64,000 nucleotides of DNA, taken from Salsipaludibacter sp963735045 (GTDB lineage Bacteria > Actinomycetota > Nitriliruptoria > Nitriliruptorales > Nitriliruptoraceae). The position numbers were made by a program, and so were the translations under genes. Every line of letters starts with the position of its first letter. The first letter of the stretch is position 1. The stretch lies in NCBI GenBank assembly GCA_963735045.1, contig CAVTIZ010000002.1, positions 620,001-684,000 on the forward strand, in the 5' to 3' direction. The notes beneath the pieces were generated by a model. That model searched no databases. It worked only from the letters and a program-made list of their open reading frames with translations, and was not told the origin of the DNA. Of this stretch, positions 45,008 to 54,388 are shown in pieces.

Positions 45008-45771
45008 CGGCGTTGACGTGGTGGGAGCAGGTCGTGGTGCTGCTGGCGGGGGTCGGTGCCGGCACCATCAACACGATCGTGGGCTCGGGGACGCTGATCA
45101 CGTTCCCGACCCTGGTGCTGCTGGGCGTCCCGCCACTGACGGCCAACGTGTCCAACACGATCGGGCTGGTGCCGGGCGCGGTGTCGGGGACCTGGGGGTA
45201 CCGCCGCGAACTGCGTGGCCAGGCGACCCGCCTGTGGTGGCTGGGGGCGGCCGGGCTGCTGGGCGGACTGGTCGGGGCCGTGGCCCTGCTGGTGCTGCCG
45301 TCGTCGGCCTTCGACGCCGTCGTGCCGGTGCTGATCGTGCTCGCCCTGGTGGCGGTGGTCGTGCAACCGCGCGTCGCGGCGTTCGTGGCCGACCGCCGTA
45401 CGGGCACGCCACTGCGCCGTCCGCCGTGGTGGCTGGTCGGGGGCGTGTTCCTGACCGGGATCTACGGCGGCTACTTCGGCGCCGCCCAGGGGGTCCTGCT
45501 GCTGGCGCTGCTCGGGATGGCCATCCCCGAGGACCTCCAGCGACTCAACGCCACCAAGAACCTGGTGGCGGCGCTGGTCAACGGCGTCGCCGCCGTCGTG
45601 TTCGTCCTGGTCGCCGCGCCGGACTGGCGCGTGGTGGTGCTGGTGGCGATCGGGTCGTCCATGGGCGGCCAGCTCGGCGCGCGCGTCGGTCGCCGCCTGT
45701 CACCCACGGTCCTGCGGGCCGTGATCGTGGTCGTCGGCCTGGTCGCCGTCGTCCGCCTCGTCACCACCTGA
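45004..45771 (+). CDS. TSUP (TauE/SafE) family membrane exporter
   Basis: 255 residues with about eight hydrophobic helices. The N-terminal GVGAGTINTIVGSGTLITFPTL and the mirrored second-half ITG-YGGYFGAAQGVLLL form the two internal repeats of the family. TSUP proteins move sulfite, sulfoacetate or other organosulfur anions. Its place behind xdhC-mocA suggests a link with the sulfur chemistry of cofactor maturation, but this is inference. GTG 45004 overlaps the mocA stop. Confidence 0.88.
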   Translation: MTALTWWEQVVVLLAGVGAGTINTIVGSGTLITFPTLVLLGVPPLTANVSNTIGLVPGAVSGTWGYRRELRGQATRLWWLGAAGLLGGLVGAVALLVLPSSAFDAVVPVLIVLALVAVVVQPRVAAFVADRRTGTPLRRPPWWLVGGVFLTGIYGGYFGAAQGVLLLALLGMAIPEDLQRLNATKNLVAALVNGVAAVVFVLVAAPDWRVVVLVAIGSSMGGQLGARVGRRLSPTVLRAVIVVVGLVAVVRLVTT

Positions 45772-45923
45772 GCCCGGGGATCGGTCGCGCCGCCGCGACG
45801 ACGACGTCCTGGTCGTGCGCCCGGGCCCCGTCCGTCGTGGCCCGGCGTATCACCGTCGGCCGCGGTGGCTCAGGTTTCCCGGGCCGCCGGCCCCATCGCG
45901 GGCGCCCACCATCGGAGCACGTC

Positions 45924-46583
45924 ATGAACGGCGCCGAGGCCATCATGGGGGTCACCGCGGCCGTGATCGGCGTGGTCGGGATGCTGCCCTACCTGCGTGA
46001 CACCCTCGGCGGGACCACCCGACCCCACCGGGCCACCTGGCTGATCTGGAGCGTGCTCGCCGGTGTGGCCTGCGTGTCCCAGCGCGCCGACGGCGCCACG
46101 TGGAGCGCCCTGGTCACCCTGGTCCACCTGGTCCTCAACGGTGCCGTCTTCGTCCTGGCCATCCGACGCGGCGAGGGGGGAACCGGACGGCGCGACGTCG
46201 TCCTGCTGGTCCTGGCCAGCGCGGGCGTGGTCGGCTGGGTCGTGTCCGGGGCGCCGATCGTGGCCACGCTGTCGGTGGTGGTCGCCGACGCCATCGGCCT
46301 CGCGGCCATGACCCCCAAGACCCGCCGGCACCCCGAGTCGGAGACGCTGAGCACCTACGTCGCCGCCGCCGTCGGCGGGGCACTGACGGCCGGTGCGGTC
46401 GGGGCCCTGGACGTGTCGTTGCTGGTCTATCCGCTCTACTACTGCCTCGCCAACGGGGCCATCGCACTCCTGATCGTCCACCGACGCCGGCTGCTGGCGT
46501 CGGTGGTTCCGGGCGTCGGCGCGGTGGGGCAGGTGGCGGCCGGTGTCGAGTTGGACCCGGGGCTGCGCACCGCCGGGGTGTGA
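45924..46583 (+). CDS. membrane protein of unknown function, SWEET/PQ-loop-like
   Basis: 219 residues, about six helices. The first part, GVVGMLPYLRDTLGGTTRPHRATWLIWSVL, resembles a group of bacterial proteins with PQ-loop or SemiSWEET-like layout in which a Pro-Tyr-x-Arg motif follows helix 1. No transport function can be shown. ATG 45924 is preceded by GGAG at 7 bases. It has its own 150-base upstream region. Confidence 0.6.
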   Translation: MNGAEAIMGVTAAVIGVVGMLPYLRDTLGGTTRPHRATWLIWSVLAGVACVSQRADGATWSALVTLVHLVLNGAVFVLAIRRGEGGTGRRDVVLLVLASAGVVGWVVSGAPIVATLSVVVADAIGLAAMTPKTRRHPESETLSTYVAAAVGGALTAGAVGALDVSLLVYPLYYCLANGAIALLIVHRRRLLASVVPGVGAVGQVAAGVELDPGLRTAGV

Positions 46584-46752
46584 CACCGGGGTGGGTGCCC
46601 GGCGCCGCGGAGGCTTTCGACACGTCGGTCCCGGACGATGGTCCCGTCCTGGTGCTCAGCGTTGGTGGTGCCACCGGGCCATCCCTCGCGTGCGGCTCGA
46701 CGGTGCCGACCAGTCGAGGATCCGTCTTCTTTGCAGAGGCTGTCTGACGAGG

Positions 46753-47283
46753 ATGGCCGCCGGGGGGATCGTGGCCGGGCCGGTCGGGGCGATCATGTCG
46801 CTGGGCTTCGAGAAGCGCAAGGTGATCGATGCCCGGGAGGTGTATCTGCTCGTCGATGCCGGCGCGGCGTCGTCGGTCGTGTCGTGCCCGCCGGAAGACG
46901 GGGAGCGTGCTCGTCGATTCGCCATGACGGTGAACACGTCCGCCGAGGCCTACGCAGGGTTCCGTCGGGACCTGCCGGGGCTGCTCATCGAGGCGCAGCA
47001 GGATGTGGCGACCGCGGAGGCGGACACGGGGGACGTCGTTGCCGCCGAGCGCGAGTTGGCGAGGGTCCGTGAGGACCCCGACGCCGTGGCACGTACGGCC
47101 AGGGCCGCGCGCCAGGTCGAGTGGATCACGGCGCGCCAGGAGCACCAGCGGCGTGCCGTCACCCAGGTCGGGCCCGAGACGTGGGCACGCTGTCTCACCG
47201 ATCGGCCGAGGATCCTGTCCGTCCACAGTGACCCTCGATGGGGGGTCCGGATGTCACAGGCGCGGCATACGTTCATGGCATGA
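46753..47283 (+). CDS. conserved actinobacterial hypothetical protein, possibly 5'-truncated
   Basis: 176 residues. AAGGIVAGPVGAIMSLGFEKRK, DAREVYLLVD and ERARRFAMTVNTSA recall a group of unnamed actinobacterial proteins in which a Gly-rich hydrophobic stretch precedes a small beta-alpha domain. The likely start ATG 46753 has GAGG too close for good use, and the relatives as I recall them begin further upstream, so the 5' end may be lost. The stop overlaps the start of the HNH gene by ATGA. Confidence 0.45.
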   Translation: MAAGGIVAGPVGAIMSLGFEKRKVIDAREVYLLVDAGAASSVVSCPPEDGERARRFAMTVNTSAEAYAGFRRDLPGLLIEAQQDVATAEADTGDVVAAERELARVREDPDAVARTARAARQVEWITARQEHQRRAVTQVGPETWARCLTDRPRILSVHSDPRWGVRMSQARHTFMA

Positions 47284-48698
47284 CGACGCATCCCGAACCG
47301 GCCCCATCGCGACGATCCCACGCGGCACGAGCGGTCGGGTCGTGTGCTGTCGACAGCTCCCCAGGGGATCCGCTCGGCGGACGTCTGCGGGAGGTGGCCT
47401 CGCTGATCGAGGGTCGTGATCGCACCATGGGTCGAATCGCCACGCTGCTCGTTGCGGTGGGCCGAGACGACGACCTCCACGAGCGACTCGGTGGCATGAC
47501 CTTGCAGGTCTGGCTCGAACACGTGTGTCGCATCCCGGGTGCTGACGCGCGCGCCCTGCTCGGTGTCGTCGACGTGCTTGAACGGCTCCCGGCGGTGCTC
47601 GCAGGGTTGTGCGAGCGGTGGCTGTCCTGGGGGCAGGTCGCCGCGATCTGTCGGGCTGCCCGGGGAGTCCCAGTCGCTCGGCTGCCCGAGCTGGACGAGC
47701 TGGTGTCGGCGGCGATGGTCGACCACGCGTCGTTCGAACCCGATGCGATCGTGGACGACGTGTGGCACTGGGTCGACGCGGCTCGTCCGTCTCGCCTGGA
47801 ACGGGCGGAGCAGGCCGCCCAACAGGCCGAGTTCCTGTCGCTGCAGCCGCGGCTGTTCGGAGGCGGTGACATCTTCGGTCGGTTCGGGACGGCGAACTTC
47901 GCCACGGTCGCCGAGTCCCTGGAGGCCGGCCTGTTGCCGACGTCCGTGCCGCGTGAGGACCTCGACGGGCTGGATCCTGACGAGGTCGACGACCTGTTCG
48001 ACACCCTCGATGACCAGCGACGTTCCCACACCCGTCAGCACGGTGTCCGGATGGCGCGCCGGCTGGTGGACCTGTGCGAGCGATCCCTGGCCGGAACCCT
48101 CGGCGCCGACGCCGTGGGTGCCGGTGACTCATCGGGACGTGGCCGGCCGATGCTGCTGGCCACCGTCGACCTCGAGGCCCTGCTGGACGCCACCCGCACA
48201 CCCGGCTGGCTGCTGCACACGCTGGCGGGTGGACGCATGAAGGCGTCCACCGCCGCACTGCAACGGCTGGTCGACCAGCGAGGCGCCGACCTGCGCGGTG
48301 TCGTCCTGGACGACTGCGGTGAGGTGGTCGGGGTCGGCCGGGCCACGAAGATCCCGCCAGGTTGGCTTCGACAGGCGATCTGGGCCCGGGACCTGGCCGT
48401 CCGCGACCCCGACGGGTCATGTCCGGTCCGCCGCGCCGACCTCGACCACGTGACCGAGTGGCCCGACGGTGCCACCGACGTGACCAACCTCCACCCGGTC
48501 GGCCGTGGCTGGCACAACCACAAGACCTCGAAGGCCTGGACGGTGACCCGCGCACGCGACGGTTCCACGACGTGGCGTCATCGCCGGCACGGCTGGGTCC
48601 TGCGCATGGCACCACCCCGACGAACCCTCGGTCGGCCTCCCCGAGCCGGGCCACCCACTCGGGCCACCAAGCAACCCCGGCTCACCGGCGTCCCCTGA
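47280..48698 (+). CDS. DUF222 / 13E12-repeat HNH endonuclease-like protein
   Basis: 472 residues. A helical DUF222 region (residues ~50-330) precedes a C-terminal HNH domain: DPDGSCPVRRADLDHVTEWPDG, then TNLHPVGRGWHNHKTSKAW. The Asp-His and Asn/His residues of the HNH motif are kept, but the usual zinc Cys of the second pair is absent. These genes are highly repeated in actinobacteria, where they are thought to be mobile or selfish. ATG 47280 overlaps the preceding stop. GC and codon use are near the local norm. Confidence 0.87.
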   Translation: MTTHPEPAPSRRSHAARAVGSCAVDSSPGDPLGGRLREVASLIEGRDRTMGRIATLLVAVGRDDDLHERLGGMTLQVWLEHVCRIPGADARALLGVVDVLERLPAVLAGLCERWLSWGQVAAICRAARGVPVARLPELDELVSAAMVDHASFEPDAIVDDVWHWVDAARPSRLERAEQAAQQAEFLSLQPRLFGGGDIFGRFGTANFATVAESLEAGLLPTSVPREDLDGLDPDEVDDLFDTLDDQRRSHTRQHGVRMARRLVDLCERSLAGTLGADAVGAGDSSGRGRPMLLATVDLEALLDATRTPGWLLHTLAGGRMKASTAALQRLVDQRGADLRGVVLDDCGEVVGVGRATKIPPGWLRQAIWARDLAVRDPDGSCPVRRADLDHVTEWPDGATDVTNLHPVGRGWHNHKTSKAWTVTRARDGSTTWRHRRHGWVLRMAPPRRTLGRPPRAGPPTRATKQPRLTGVP

Positions 48699-49122
48699 TG
48701 CAGCGTGCCGACGGCGCGGCATCGTGCCTCGGCGCCGCCCCCTGGCCCTCCCGAGGCGCGTTTCGTCCGACCCATGACCCGCCGGCAGCCCAGCAGCGAC
48801 CACCGACGATCCCACCCCTGACCCGGACTGCCGCGCGCGGTCCGGGCGGACCTGCGTGGTGCACGCGCGACCACCCGCCTCCTGCCGTTCAACCGCGGTT
48901 CGGAGCCCGACGGACCGGTGGGGCCGGCAACGACACGGACGACCCGCCACCGGACCTCGTACATCGGCTGGCTCGCGCACCGCCTCACCGGGCTGAGGAG
49001 CGCCACGACCGCCCGGAGTTGGAGAGCTCCCGAACGGGCATCGTTGACATCGGCCTTGCGTCGCGGCGGGCGTGGGATGGGGTCCTAGACTCCTCGGCAC
49101 CGCCACCGACGACGAGGACCCG
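48699..49122. other. 424-base region without a recognised gene
   Basis: Open frames exist on both strands but show no start site, family likeness or codon pattern of a gene. Near the right end, TAGACT (49086-49091) is a candidate -10 for the enoyl-CoA hydratase gene. TTGACA occurs at 49044-49049 but is 36 bases from that box, too far to be its -35. Confidence 0.5.
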
Positions 49123-49908
49123 ATGGCCGAGCTGGTGACGCTGGAGGTCGACGACGAGACGTCGGTGGCAGTGCTGGAGTTGCAGCGGCCACCCATGAAC
49201 CCGATCTCCACGGCGGTGGCCGAGGAGGTGTTCGACGTCGTCGACGGGCTGGTCCGCGACGGGTCCTGCCGCGCGCTGGTGGTGTGGGGCGGCCCCGACA
49301 TGTTCGCCGCCGGTGCCGACGTCAAGGAGTTCCCCGACTGGGGGCCCGAGGAGGCCATGGCCGCCTCGGTGAAGCTGCACCGGGCCAACGGCGCGATCGC
49401 CGGCGCGGCCTTCCCCAGCATCGCGGCCATCGCCGGCTACGCGCTGGGTGGGGGGTTCGAGCTCGCCCTGGCGTGTGACTTCCGCATGGCCGCCGGGGCC
49501 GCCCGGGTCGGGTTCCCGGAGGTCCTGCTCGGACTCCTGCCCGGTGCCGGGGGGACCCAACGACTCGCCCGGATCGTGGGCCCGACGCGGGCCAAGGACC
49601 TGGTCTTCTCGGGCCGGATGGTCGCCATGGAGGAGGCGGCGAACCTGGGCATCGTGGACCGGGTCCTGGACGACGGCGACGACCTGCTGGCCGCGGCGAC
49701 CGGCTGGGCCACGACGCTGGCGGCGGGGCCGGCGGCGCTGGCACTGGCCAAGCGGGCCATCGACGAGGGCAGCGAGCTGCCGTTGCACGAAGGGCTCGCG
49801 TTGGAGCGCGAGCTGTTCAGCGCCGCCTTCGGGACCGAGGACAAGGCGATCGGCGTCCGCTCCTTCCTCGACGAGGGGCCGGGCAGGGCCACCTTCGTCG
49901 GTCGCTGA
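49123..49908 (+). CDS. enoyl-CoA hydratase/isomerase family protein
   Basis: 261 residues, standard crotonase length. Oxyanion and catalytic blocks: AGADVKEF, GYALGGGFELALACD and FPEVLLGLLPGAGGTQRL; both acidic residues of the hydratase site (in GGFE and PEV) are present, which favours a true hydratase. It adds water to 2-enoyl-CoA in beta-oxidation. ATG 49123 has GAGGA 6 bases upstream; the longer frame from 49072 lacks one. The methyltransferase starts immediately after its stop. Confidence 0.92.
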   Translation: MAELVTLEVDDETSVAVLELQRPPMNPISTAVAEEVFDVVDGLVRDGSCRALVVWGGPDMFAAGADVKEFPDWGPEEAMAASVKLHRANGAIAGAAFPSIAAIAGYALGGGFELALACDFRMAAGAARVGFPEVLLGLLPGAGGTQRLARIVGPTRAKDLVFSGRMVAMEEAANLGIVDRVLDDGDDLLAAATGWATTLAAGPAALALAKRAIDEGSELPLHEGLALERELFSAAFGTEDKAIGVRSFLDEGPGRATFVGR

Positions 49909-50850
49909 GTGGCCGCCACGCCCGCCGCCGTGCCGGACCGGGACGACGTCAAGGCGGTCCAGGCCGCCTACCACGACTGGGAGGCCGCCACCTACGACGA
50001 CAAGTTCGGGATCTCGTGGGACGCCCACGTCACCGACTACGCCGTGGGGCGCTACCGCCGTGGGCTGGGCGACACCCAGGCCCGCGGGAACGTGCTCGAA
50101 CTGGGTGCCGGCACCGGGTTCTTCGGCGTCAACCTCGCCAAGGCCGGCTACGTCGCCGGTGACCTGCACGTCACCGACATCTCGCCCGGGATGCTGGAGG
50201 TCTGCGCCCGCAACGCCGCGGCCAACGGTGTCGAGGTCCACACCCACGTCGCCGACGCCGAGTCGCTGCCGTTCCCCGACGCCTCCATGGACGTGGTGCT
50301 GGGCCACGCCGTCCTGCACCACCTGCCGATCCCGGGGCTGGCGATCCGCGAGGCCCACCGGGTCCTGCGGCCGGGTGGCCGCCTGCTGGTGGCCGGGGAG
50401 CCGACCCACTGGGGCGACCGCTCGTCGATCGTGGTCAAGCGCGCGACGTGGCGGGCGTTCATGGCGGTGACGCGGCTGCCGGGGATGGGCGACCTGCGTC
50501 GGGTGGACGACCACGGTGACGGCGACGACGGTGACGACGACGCCCTGGCGGCCCTGGAACACGACGTCGACCTGCACACCTTCCACCCCGACGAGCTGGA
50601 GCGGATGGCCACCGTGGCCGGCTTCACCGATGTCGCCGTGCGCACCGAGGAACTGGCGGCGCACTGGTGGGGCTGGGCGATGCGCACGATCGAGGGCTCC
50701 ATGCGTCCCGACCTGGTGACCCCGCGGTGGGCGGCGATGGCCTTCGGGGGCTACCGCGCGCTGACCCGGCTCGACGAGTCCGTGCTGCGCCACGTGGTGC
50801 CGCGCGGGCTGTTCTACAACCTCGTGCTGTCGGCCCGCAGGCCCACCTGA
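49909..50850 (+). CDS. class I SAM-dependent methyltransferase
   Basis: 313 residues. SAM-binding motif NVLELGAGTGFFGVNLAKAG, then LPFPDASMDVVLGHAVLHH and AHRVLRPGGRLLVAGEP, a Methyltransf_11 core. The C-terminal ~130 residues are extra and contain an acidic run (GDGDDGDDD). YDDKFGISWDAH near the N-terminus is shared with actinobacterial relatives. The acceptor is unknown. GTG 49909 directly follows the hydratase stop. Confidence 0.85.
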   Translation: MAATPAAVPDRDDVKAVQAAYHDWEAATYDDKFGISWDAHVTDYAVGRYRRGLGDTQARGNVLELGAGTGFFGVNLAKAGYVAGDLHVTDISPGMLEVCARNAAANGVEVHTHVADAESLPFPDASMDVVLGHAVLHHLPIPGLAIREAHRVLRPGGRLLVAGEPTHWGDRSSIVVKRATWRAFMAVTRLPGMGDLRRVDDHGDGDDGDDDALAALEHDVDLHTFHPDELERMATVAGFTDVAVRTEELAAHWWGWAMRTIEGSMRPDLVTPRWAAMAFGGYRALTRLDESVLRHVVPRGLFYNLVLSARRPT

Positions 50851-50875
50851 CCGGCGACCACCGGGTCGCCCCGAC

Positions 50876-51499
50876 TCACGTCTCGATCGTGTCGTCATCG
50901 GCCGGAGGGGTCGCGTACTGCGCACCCTCGATCGTCCACTCGCCGTCCTCGCGCACCAGCAGCCAGACCAGGCTGGCGGTGCCGTCCGGCCCGGACAGGG
51001 CGACCTCCAGGGCGCCCTGCTGGGCCGTGGACAGGCAGCGTCCGAAGCCGGGCTCGGTGTCGCCCAGCACGATCGGGTACTCCTCGTCGATCAGCGTCTC
51101 GAAGTCCTCGACGTCGATGCCCGCCCGGAAGTTGGCCGAGGCGAGGCCGTGCGCGGTGGCGTAGTCCCCGGCGGCGAAGGCGTCCAGTTGCGCGCGGACG
51201 ACCTCCTCGAGTTCGCCACGGCGTTCCCGGTCGCACACCGGCAGGACGTCGTCGCCGGGCATGCCGGGCGTGGCCGACGGGTCACCGGGCGAGGCGCTCG
51301 GACGGTCCCGCGGGGTCGGGGAGGTCGGCGGCGCCGGCGTGGTGGACGGGGCCGGGCTGGTGGACGGGGCCGGGCTCGTGCTCGCTGGCGAGGTGTCCGG
51401 TGCGGCGGTGCCCGAACAGGCGGCCGCGGCCAGCACCACCACGACGGTGACCACGCCCCGGCGTATCCGGGCGAGCGGCGAGGACGGCACGGACGTCAT
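50876..51499 (-). CDS. lipoprotein with DUF4864-like domain
   Basis: 207 residues. The signal peptide ends in lipobox AAAC-SG (Cys at 28), followed by a Pro/Ser/Thr spacer (~29-85) that would span the cell wall. The globular part, LEEVVRAQLDAFAAGDYATAHGLAS, with a closing WLLVREDGEWTIEG, is of the NTF2-like/DUF4864 kind. Ligand unknown. ATG 51499 overlaps the stop of the PPOX gene (ATGA), so the two are one unit. Confidence 0.8.
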   Translation of the reverse strand: MTSVPSSPLARIRRGVVTVVVVLAAAACSGTAAPDTSPASTSPAPSTSPAPSTTPAPPTSPTPRDRPSASPGDPSATPGMPGDDVLPVCDRERRGELEEVVRAQLDAFAAGDYATAHGLASANFRAGIDVEDFETLIDEEYPIVLGDTEPGFGRCLSTAQQGALEVALSGPDGTASLVWLLVREDGEWTIEGAQYATPPADDDTIET

Positions 51500-51885
51500 C
51501 GGTGGTCCACCACCCGGTCCGCTCGGATGCGCAGGATCGCACGTTCGGACTGGACCTCGGACGCGTAGTCGTGGCCGGTGTAGCGCCGGGAGCAGGCGTC
51601 GATGTGGTCGCGGGCCTGCTGGCCACGCACGACCTCGACCACCTCGCCGCGCACCTCGACGTAGCGGTAGGGGTCCTGGGCGTCCCACACCGTGACCGTG
51701 ACCCGGGGGTCGGCCTCGACGTTGCGGAACTTGGCCCGGTGCACCTCGGTGTTGATCAGCACGTGGTCGTCGTCCGCGTCGACCCACATCACCTGGGTCT
51801 GCGGGCGGCCGTCGTCGAACAACGTCGTCAGGACGGCGAAGTTGGTCCCGGAGGCGAAGTCGCGCAGGTCGGGGTCGAGTGGCAT
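51496..51885 (-). CDS. PPOX-class flavoprotein, probably F420-dependent
   Basis: 129 residues, one split-barrel domain: FAVLTTLFDDGRPQTQVMWVDADDDHVLINTE, then KFRNVEADPRVTVTVWD and YVEVRGEVVEV. This layout is that of the actinobacterial FDOR-B/PPOX proteins that use F420 or a flavin to reduce varied substrates. ATG 51885 is chosen for GAGGA 8 bases upstream. The region to the divergent acyltransferase holds a palindromic promoter element. Confidence 0.85.
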   Translation of the reverse strand: MPLDPDLRDFASGTNFAVLTTLFDDGRPQTQVMWVDADDDHVLINTEVHRAKFRNVEADPRVTVTVWDAQDPYRYVEVRGEVVEVVRGQQARDHIDACSRRYTGHDYASEVQSERAILRIRADRVVDHR

Positions 51886-51968
51886 CGGCTGGTCCTCGGG
51901 TCGGGTCCCACACGGTGGGGTTCGGGGCCGTCGGGCACGCGGACTGGTGCCCGGACCTGGTCCCCGCG

Positions 51969-51978
51969 ATCCTAGGAT
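51969..51978. promoter_or_regulatory. palindromic divergent promoter element
   Basis: ATCCTAGGAT, a perfect 10-base palindrome that yields a TAGGAT box on both strands. It sits 84 bases from the PPOX start and 47 bases from the acyltransferase start, which are divergent. It could be a shared -10 or an operator. Confidence 0.45.
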
Positions 51979-52025
51979 GCCCTCGGCGGCCACCGGTCGG
52001 TGGCCGCGGACGCGGGGAGGCCGGC

Positions 52026-52955
52026 ATGACGACGCCGACGCCGCCCCCCGACCGTCCCCCCGACCGTCCCCCCGAGCATCAGCCCGACGACCGCGTCGCT
52101 GCCGACCCCCTCGCCGACCGCGATCCGGCTGCGGCGTTGGCCGGGCTGCGCGACCGCGTAATGGCCGCCGAACTGGGCCGAGAGGGACTCCGCCGCGCTG
52201 CCCGACTGGCCCACGACGCCGCCACCGAGGCCGGGCTGGGGGAGGCGTTCCGTCGTCCGCCGCCACGACTGGCCTACCCGCGCTTCGGCTGGCGCGAGGC
52301 CGTCCGGCGGGCCGTCGACCAGCGCATGCTGACGGCCCATCACGCGCTCGGGGTGCTGCGCTGGACCCGGCACCGGGCCGGGGCGAGGCTGCGCGGCGAG
52401 GACCTCGACCTGCAGGGGATGGTGTTCTTCGGTCGGGACGTCCACCTGCGCTCCCGGCCCGGACACGGCCGGCTGGTCGTGGGTCCGTGGTCGTGGATCG
52501 GCGACGGCGCCCGGGTGCGGTCCCACGAGGGCCGGGTCCAGGTCGGCGCGAAGGTGGTGCTGGGCACCGGCACGCGGGTCAACGGATGGCTGGACGTCCT
52601 GGTCGGTGATGCCGTGCTGGTGGCCGACGACGTCCACGTCTACGACTTCGACCACCGGTTCGCCCGGCTCGACCGGCCCATCAAGGACCAGGGGATCGCG
52701 ATGTCGCCGGTCCGGATCGGGGCCGACACGTGGCTGGGGGACCGGGTCACGGTCCTGCGTGGGGTCGACGTCGGGATCGGCTGCGTCGTGGGCGCCCGAT
52801 CCGTGGTCGCCACCGACCTCCCCCCGTTCGCCATCGCCACGGGCGTGCCGGCCCGCCCGGTCCGGTCCCGGCTGCCACGCGGGACCGACCCCGAGGAGGC
52901 GGCGGCCCTGCTTGCCCGCGGACTGCCCATCCCCGGCGATCCGTTGGAGGACTGA
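52026..52955 (+). CDS. hexapeptide-repeat (left-handed beta-helix) acyltransferase
   Basis: 309 residues. After a Pro/Asp-rich start and a helical region (~40-115), the beta-helix begins: SWIGDGARVRSHEG, VVLGTGTRVNG, DVHVYDFDHRF, ADTWLGDRVTVLRGVDVG and GARSVVATD. The His in YDFDHRF corresponds to the catalytic base of maltose/galactoside acetyltransferase relatives. It probably acylates a sugar of the envelope or a small molecule. ATG 52026 follows GGAGG at 6 bases. It is longer at the N-terminus than typical members. Confidence 0.85.
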   Translation: MTTPTPPPDRPPDRPPEHQPDDRVAADPLADRDPAAALAGLRDRVMAAELGREGLRRAARLAHDAATEAGLGEAFRRPPPRLAYPRFGWREAVRRAVDQRMLTAHHALGVLRWTRHRAGARLRGEDLDLQGMVFFGRDVHLRSRPGHGRLVVGPWSWIGDGARVRSHEGRVQVGAKVVLGTGTRVNGWLDVLVGDAVLVADDVHVYDFDHRFARLDRPIKDQGIAMSPVRIGADTWLGDRVTVLRGVDVGIGCVVGARSVVATDLPPFAIATGVPARPVRSRLPRGTDPEEAAALLARGLPIPGDPLED

Positions 52956-53005
52956 CCACGCCCGGACCGGGCCGCGTTCGCGGTCGGGGGGACGGGGCAC
53001 CGGGG

Positions 53006-53011
53006 TACGGT
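53006..53011 (+). promoter_or_regulatory. candidate -10 box giving a leaderless moaA message
   Basis: TACGGT ends 7 bases before the moaA ATG (53019), with only a C-run between; there is no ribosome site. The geometry is the same as before hyuA. Confidence 0.45.
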
Positions 53012-53018
53012 CCCCCCC

Positions 53019-54104
53019 ATGGACGATGCCGTGCGACCGCCGGGCGCGACCGGTGACGACGGGCCCCGACTGCCCCTCGTCGACACCCTGTCGCGACCAC
53101 TCACCGACCTGCGGGTGTCGGTCACCGACCGCTGCAACTTCCGCTGCCGGTACTGCATGCCACGCGAACTGTTCGGACCGGACCACGCCTTCCTGGAACG
53201 CGACGAGCTGCTGTCCTTCGAAGAGATCGTCCGGCTCGTGGGGCTGTTCACCACCGTCGGGGTCCACAAGGTCCGCCTCACCGGCGGCGAGCCCCTGCTG
53301 CGCCAGGACCTGCCCACGCTGGTGGCCGGCCTGGCCGACCTCGACGCGATCCGCGACCTCGCCCTGACCACCAACGGGACCCTGCTGCCACGGTCGGCGC
53401 CGGACCTGGCGGCCGCCGGCCTCGGCCGGGTGACGGTGTCGCTGGACGCCCTCGACGACGAGGTCCACCGGGCCATCTCCGACACCCGGGTGCCGGTGGG
53501 GGCGGTCCTGGCCGGCATCGACGCGGCCCGTGCCGCCGGGCTGCCGGTGAAGGTGAACACCGTGGTCAAGCGCGGTGTCAACGACGACCAGGTCGTGGCG
53601 ATGGCCGACTGGGGTCGGCGCGAGGGCGTGACCGTCCGCTTCATCGAGTTCATGGACGTCGGTGCCACCAACGGCTGGCGACTGGACGACGTCGTCGGCG
53701 CGGCCGAGGTCGTCGAGCGGCTCGCGACGCTGGGCGCGCTGGACCCCGTGGACCCGGTTCCCGGTGGCACCGTCGTGGGTCGACAGACCGACTCGGGCCA
53801 GGTCGCCGAGCGCTGGCGCTGGCGGGACGGTGGTGGCGAGGTCGGCGTGATCGGGTCCGTGACCCGTCCGTTCTGCCAGACCTGTTCGCGGGCTCGACTG
53901 TCCTCCATCGGGGAGGTCTTCACCTGCCTGTTCGGCGTCGCCGGACGCGACCTGCGGGGTCCGGTCCGCGCCGGGGCCGACGACGCCGAGCTCCTCGCGA
54001 TCATCCGTGACCTGTGGCACCGCCGGACCGACCGGTACTCCGAGGTTCGCACCGCCGAGACCGCGCGCGACGACCGCGTCGAGATGTCCTACATCGGGGG
54101 CTGA
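53019..54104 (+). CDS. moaA: GTP 3',8-cyclase (molybdenum cofactor step 1)
   Basis: 361 residues. Radical-SAM cluster motif C39-x3-C43-x2-C46 (TDRCNFRCRYCMP) and the second 4Fe-4S set FCQTC...FTC near residues 287-304; RLTGGEPLLR binds SAM. It converts GTP with MoaC into cyclic pyranopterin, the first step of cofactor synthesis. The C-terminal GG end used for MoaC-side catalysis is present (YIGG). No moaC is visible in the window. Its place directly before coxS links cofactor supply to the enzyme. Confidence 0.97.
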   Translation: MDDAVRPPGATGDDGPRLPLVDTLSRPLTDLRVSVTDRCNFRCRYCMPRELFGPDHAFLERDELLSFEEIVRLVGLFTTVGVHKVRLTGGEPLLRQDLPTLVAGLADLDAIRDLALTTNGTLLPRSAPDLAAAGLGRVTVSLDALDDEVHRAISDTRVPVGAVLAGIDAARAAGLPVKVNTVVKRGVNDDQVVAMADWGRREGVTVRFIEFMDVGATNGWRLDDVVGAAEVVERLATLGALDPVDPVPGGTVVGRQTDSGQVAERWRWRDGGGEVGVIGSVTRPFCQTCSRARLSSIGEVFTCLFGVAGRDLRGPVRAGADDAELLAIIRDLWHRRTDRYSEVRTAETARDDRVEMSYIGG

Positions 54105-54191
54105 CGGGTCGATGTCGTGGCGGCAGCCGGGTCGTCGTCCGCATGCGACCGCCGCACCGGACCGAGGTTGGGGATTTGGCCCGCCGACCGG

Positions 54192-54220
54192 CTGACGTGG
54201 GCACGCCCATCTCGTAGCGT
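54192..54220 (+). promoter_or_regulatory. promoter of coxSLM
   Basis: CTGACG (54192-54197), 17 bases, then TAGCGT (54215-54220). This is the only pair of -35/-10 boxes with ideal spacing that I found in the window. Transcription would start near 54227 and leave a leader of about 185 bases. Confidence 0.55.
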
Positions 54221-54368
54221 GGACCCCGCGGAGCAGGGCGGGGCTCGGTGTCCGGTGCCGTCGTCGAGGACGTGGTGCAGGGTTCCAGCCCGGAGGCGCG
54301 ACGCCCCCGGGACGACCCTCCACCCCTCGCGCCGTCGCCGACATCCCCCCGGGTCCCCGGCTCCGTCT

Positions 54369-54388
54369 CGGTGCACGATCGTGCACCG
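54369..54388. promoter_or_regulatory. 20-base perfect palindrome before coxS
   Basis: CGGTGCACGATCGTGCACCG, fully self-complementary, ends 23 bases before the coxS ATG. It may bind a dimeric regulator downstream of the promoter, or fold as a hairpin near the ribosome site. Confidence 0.55.
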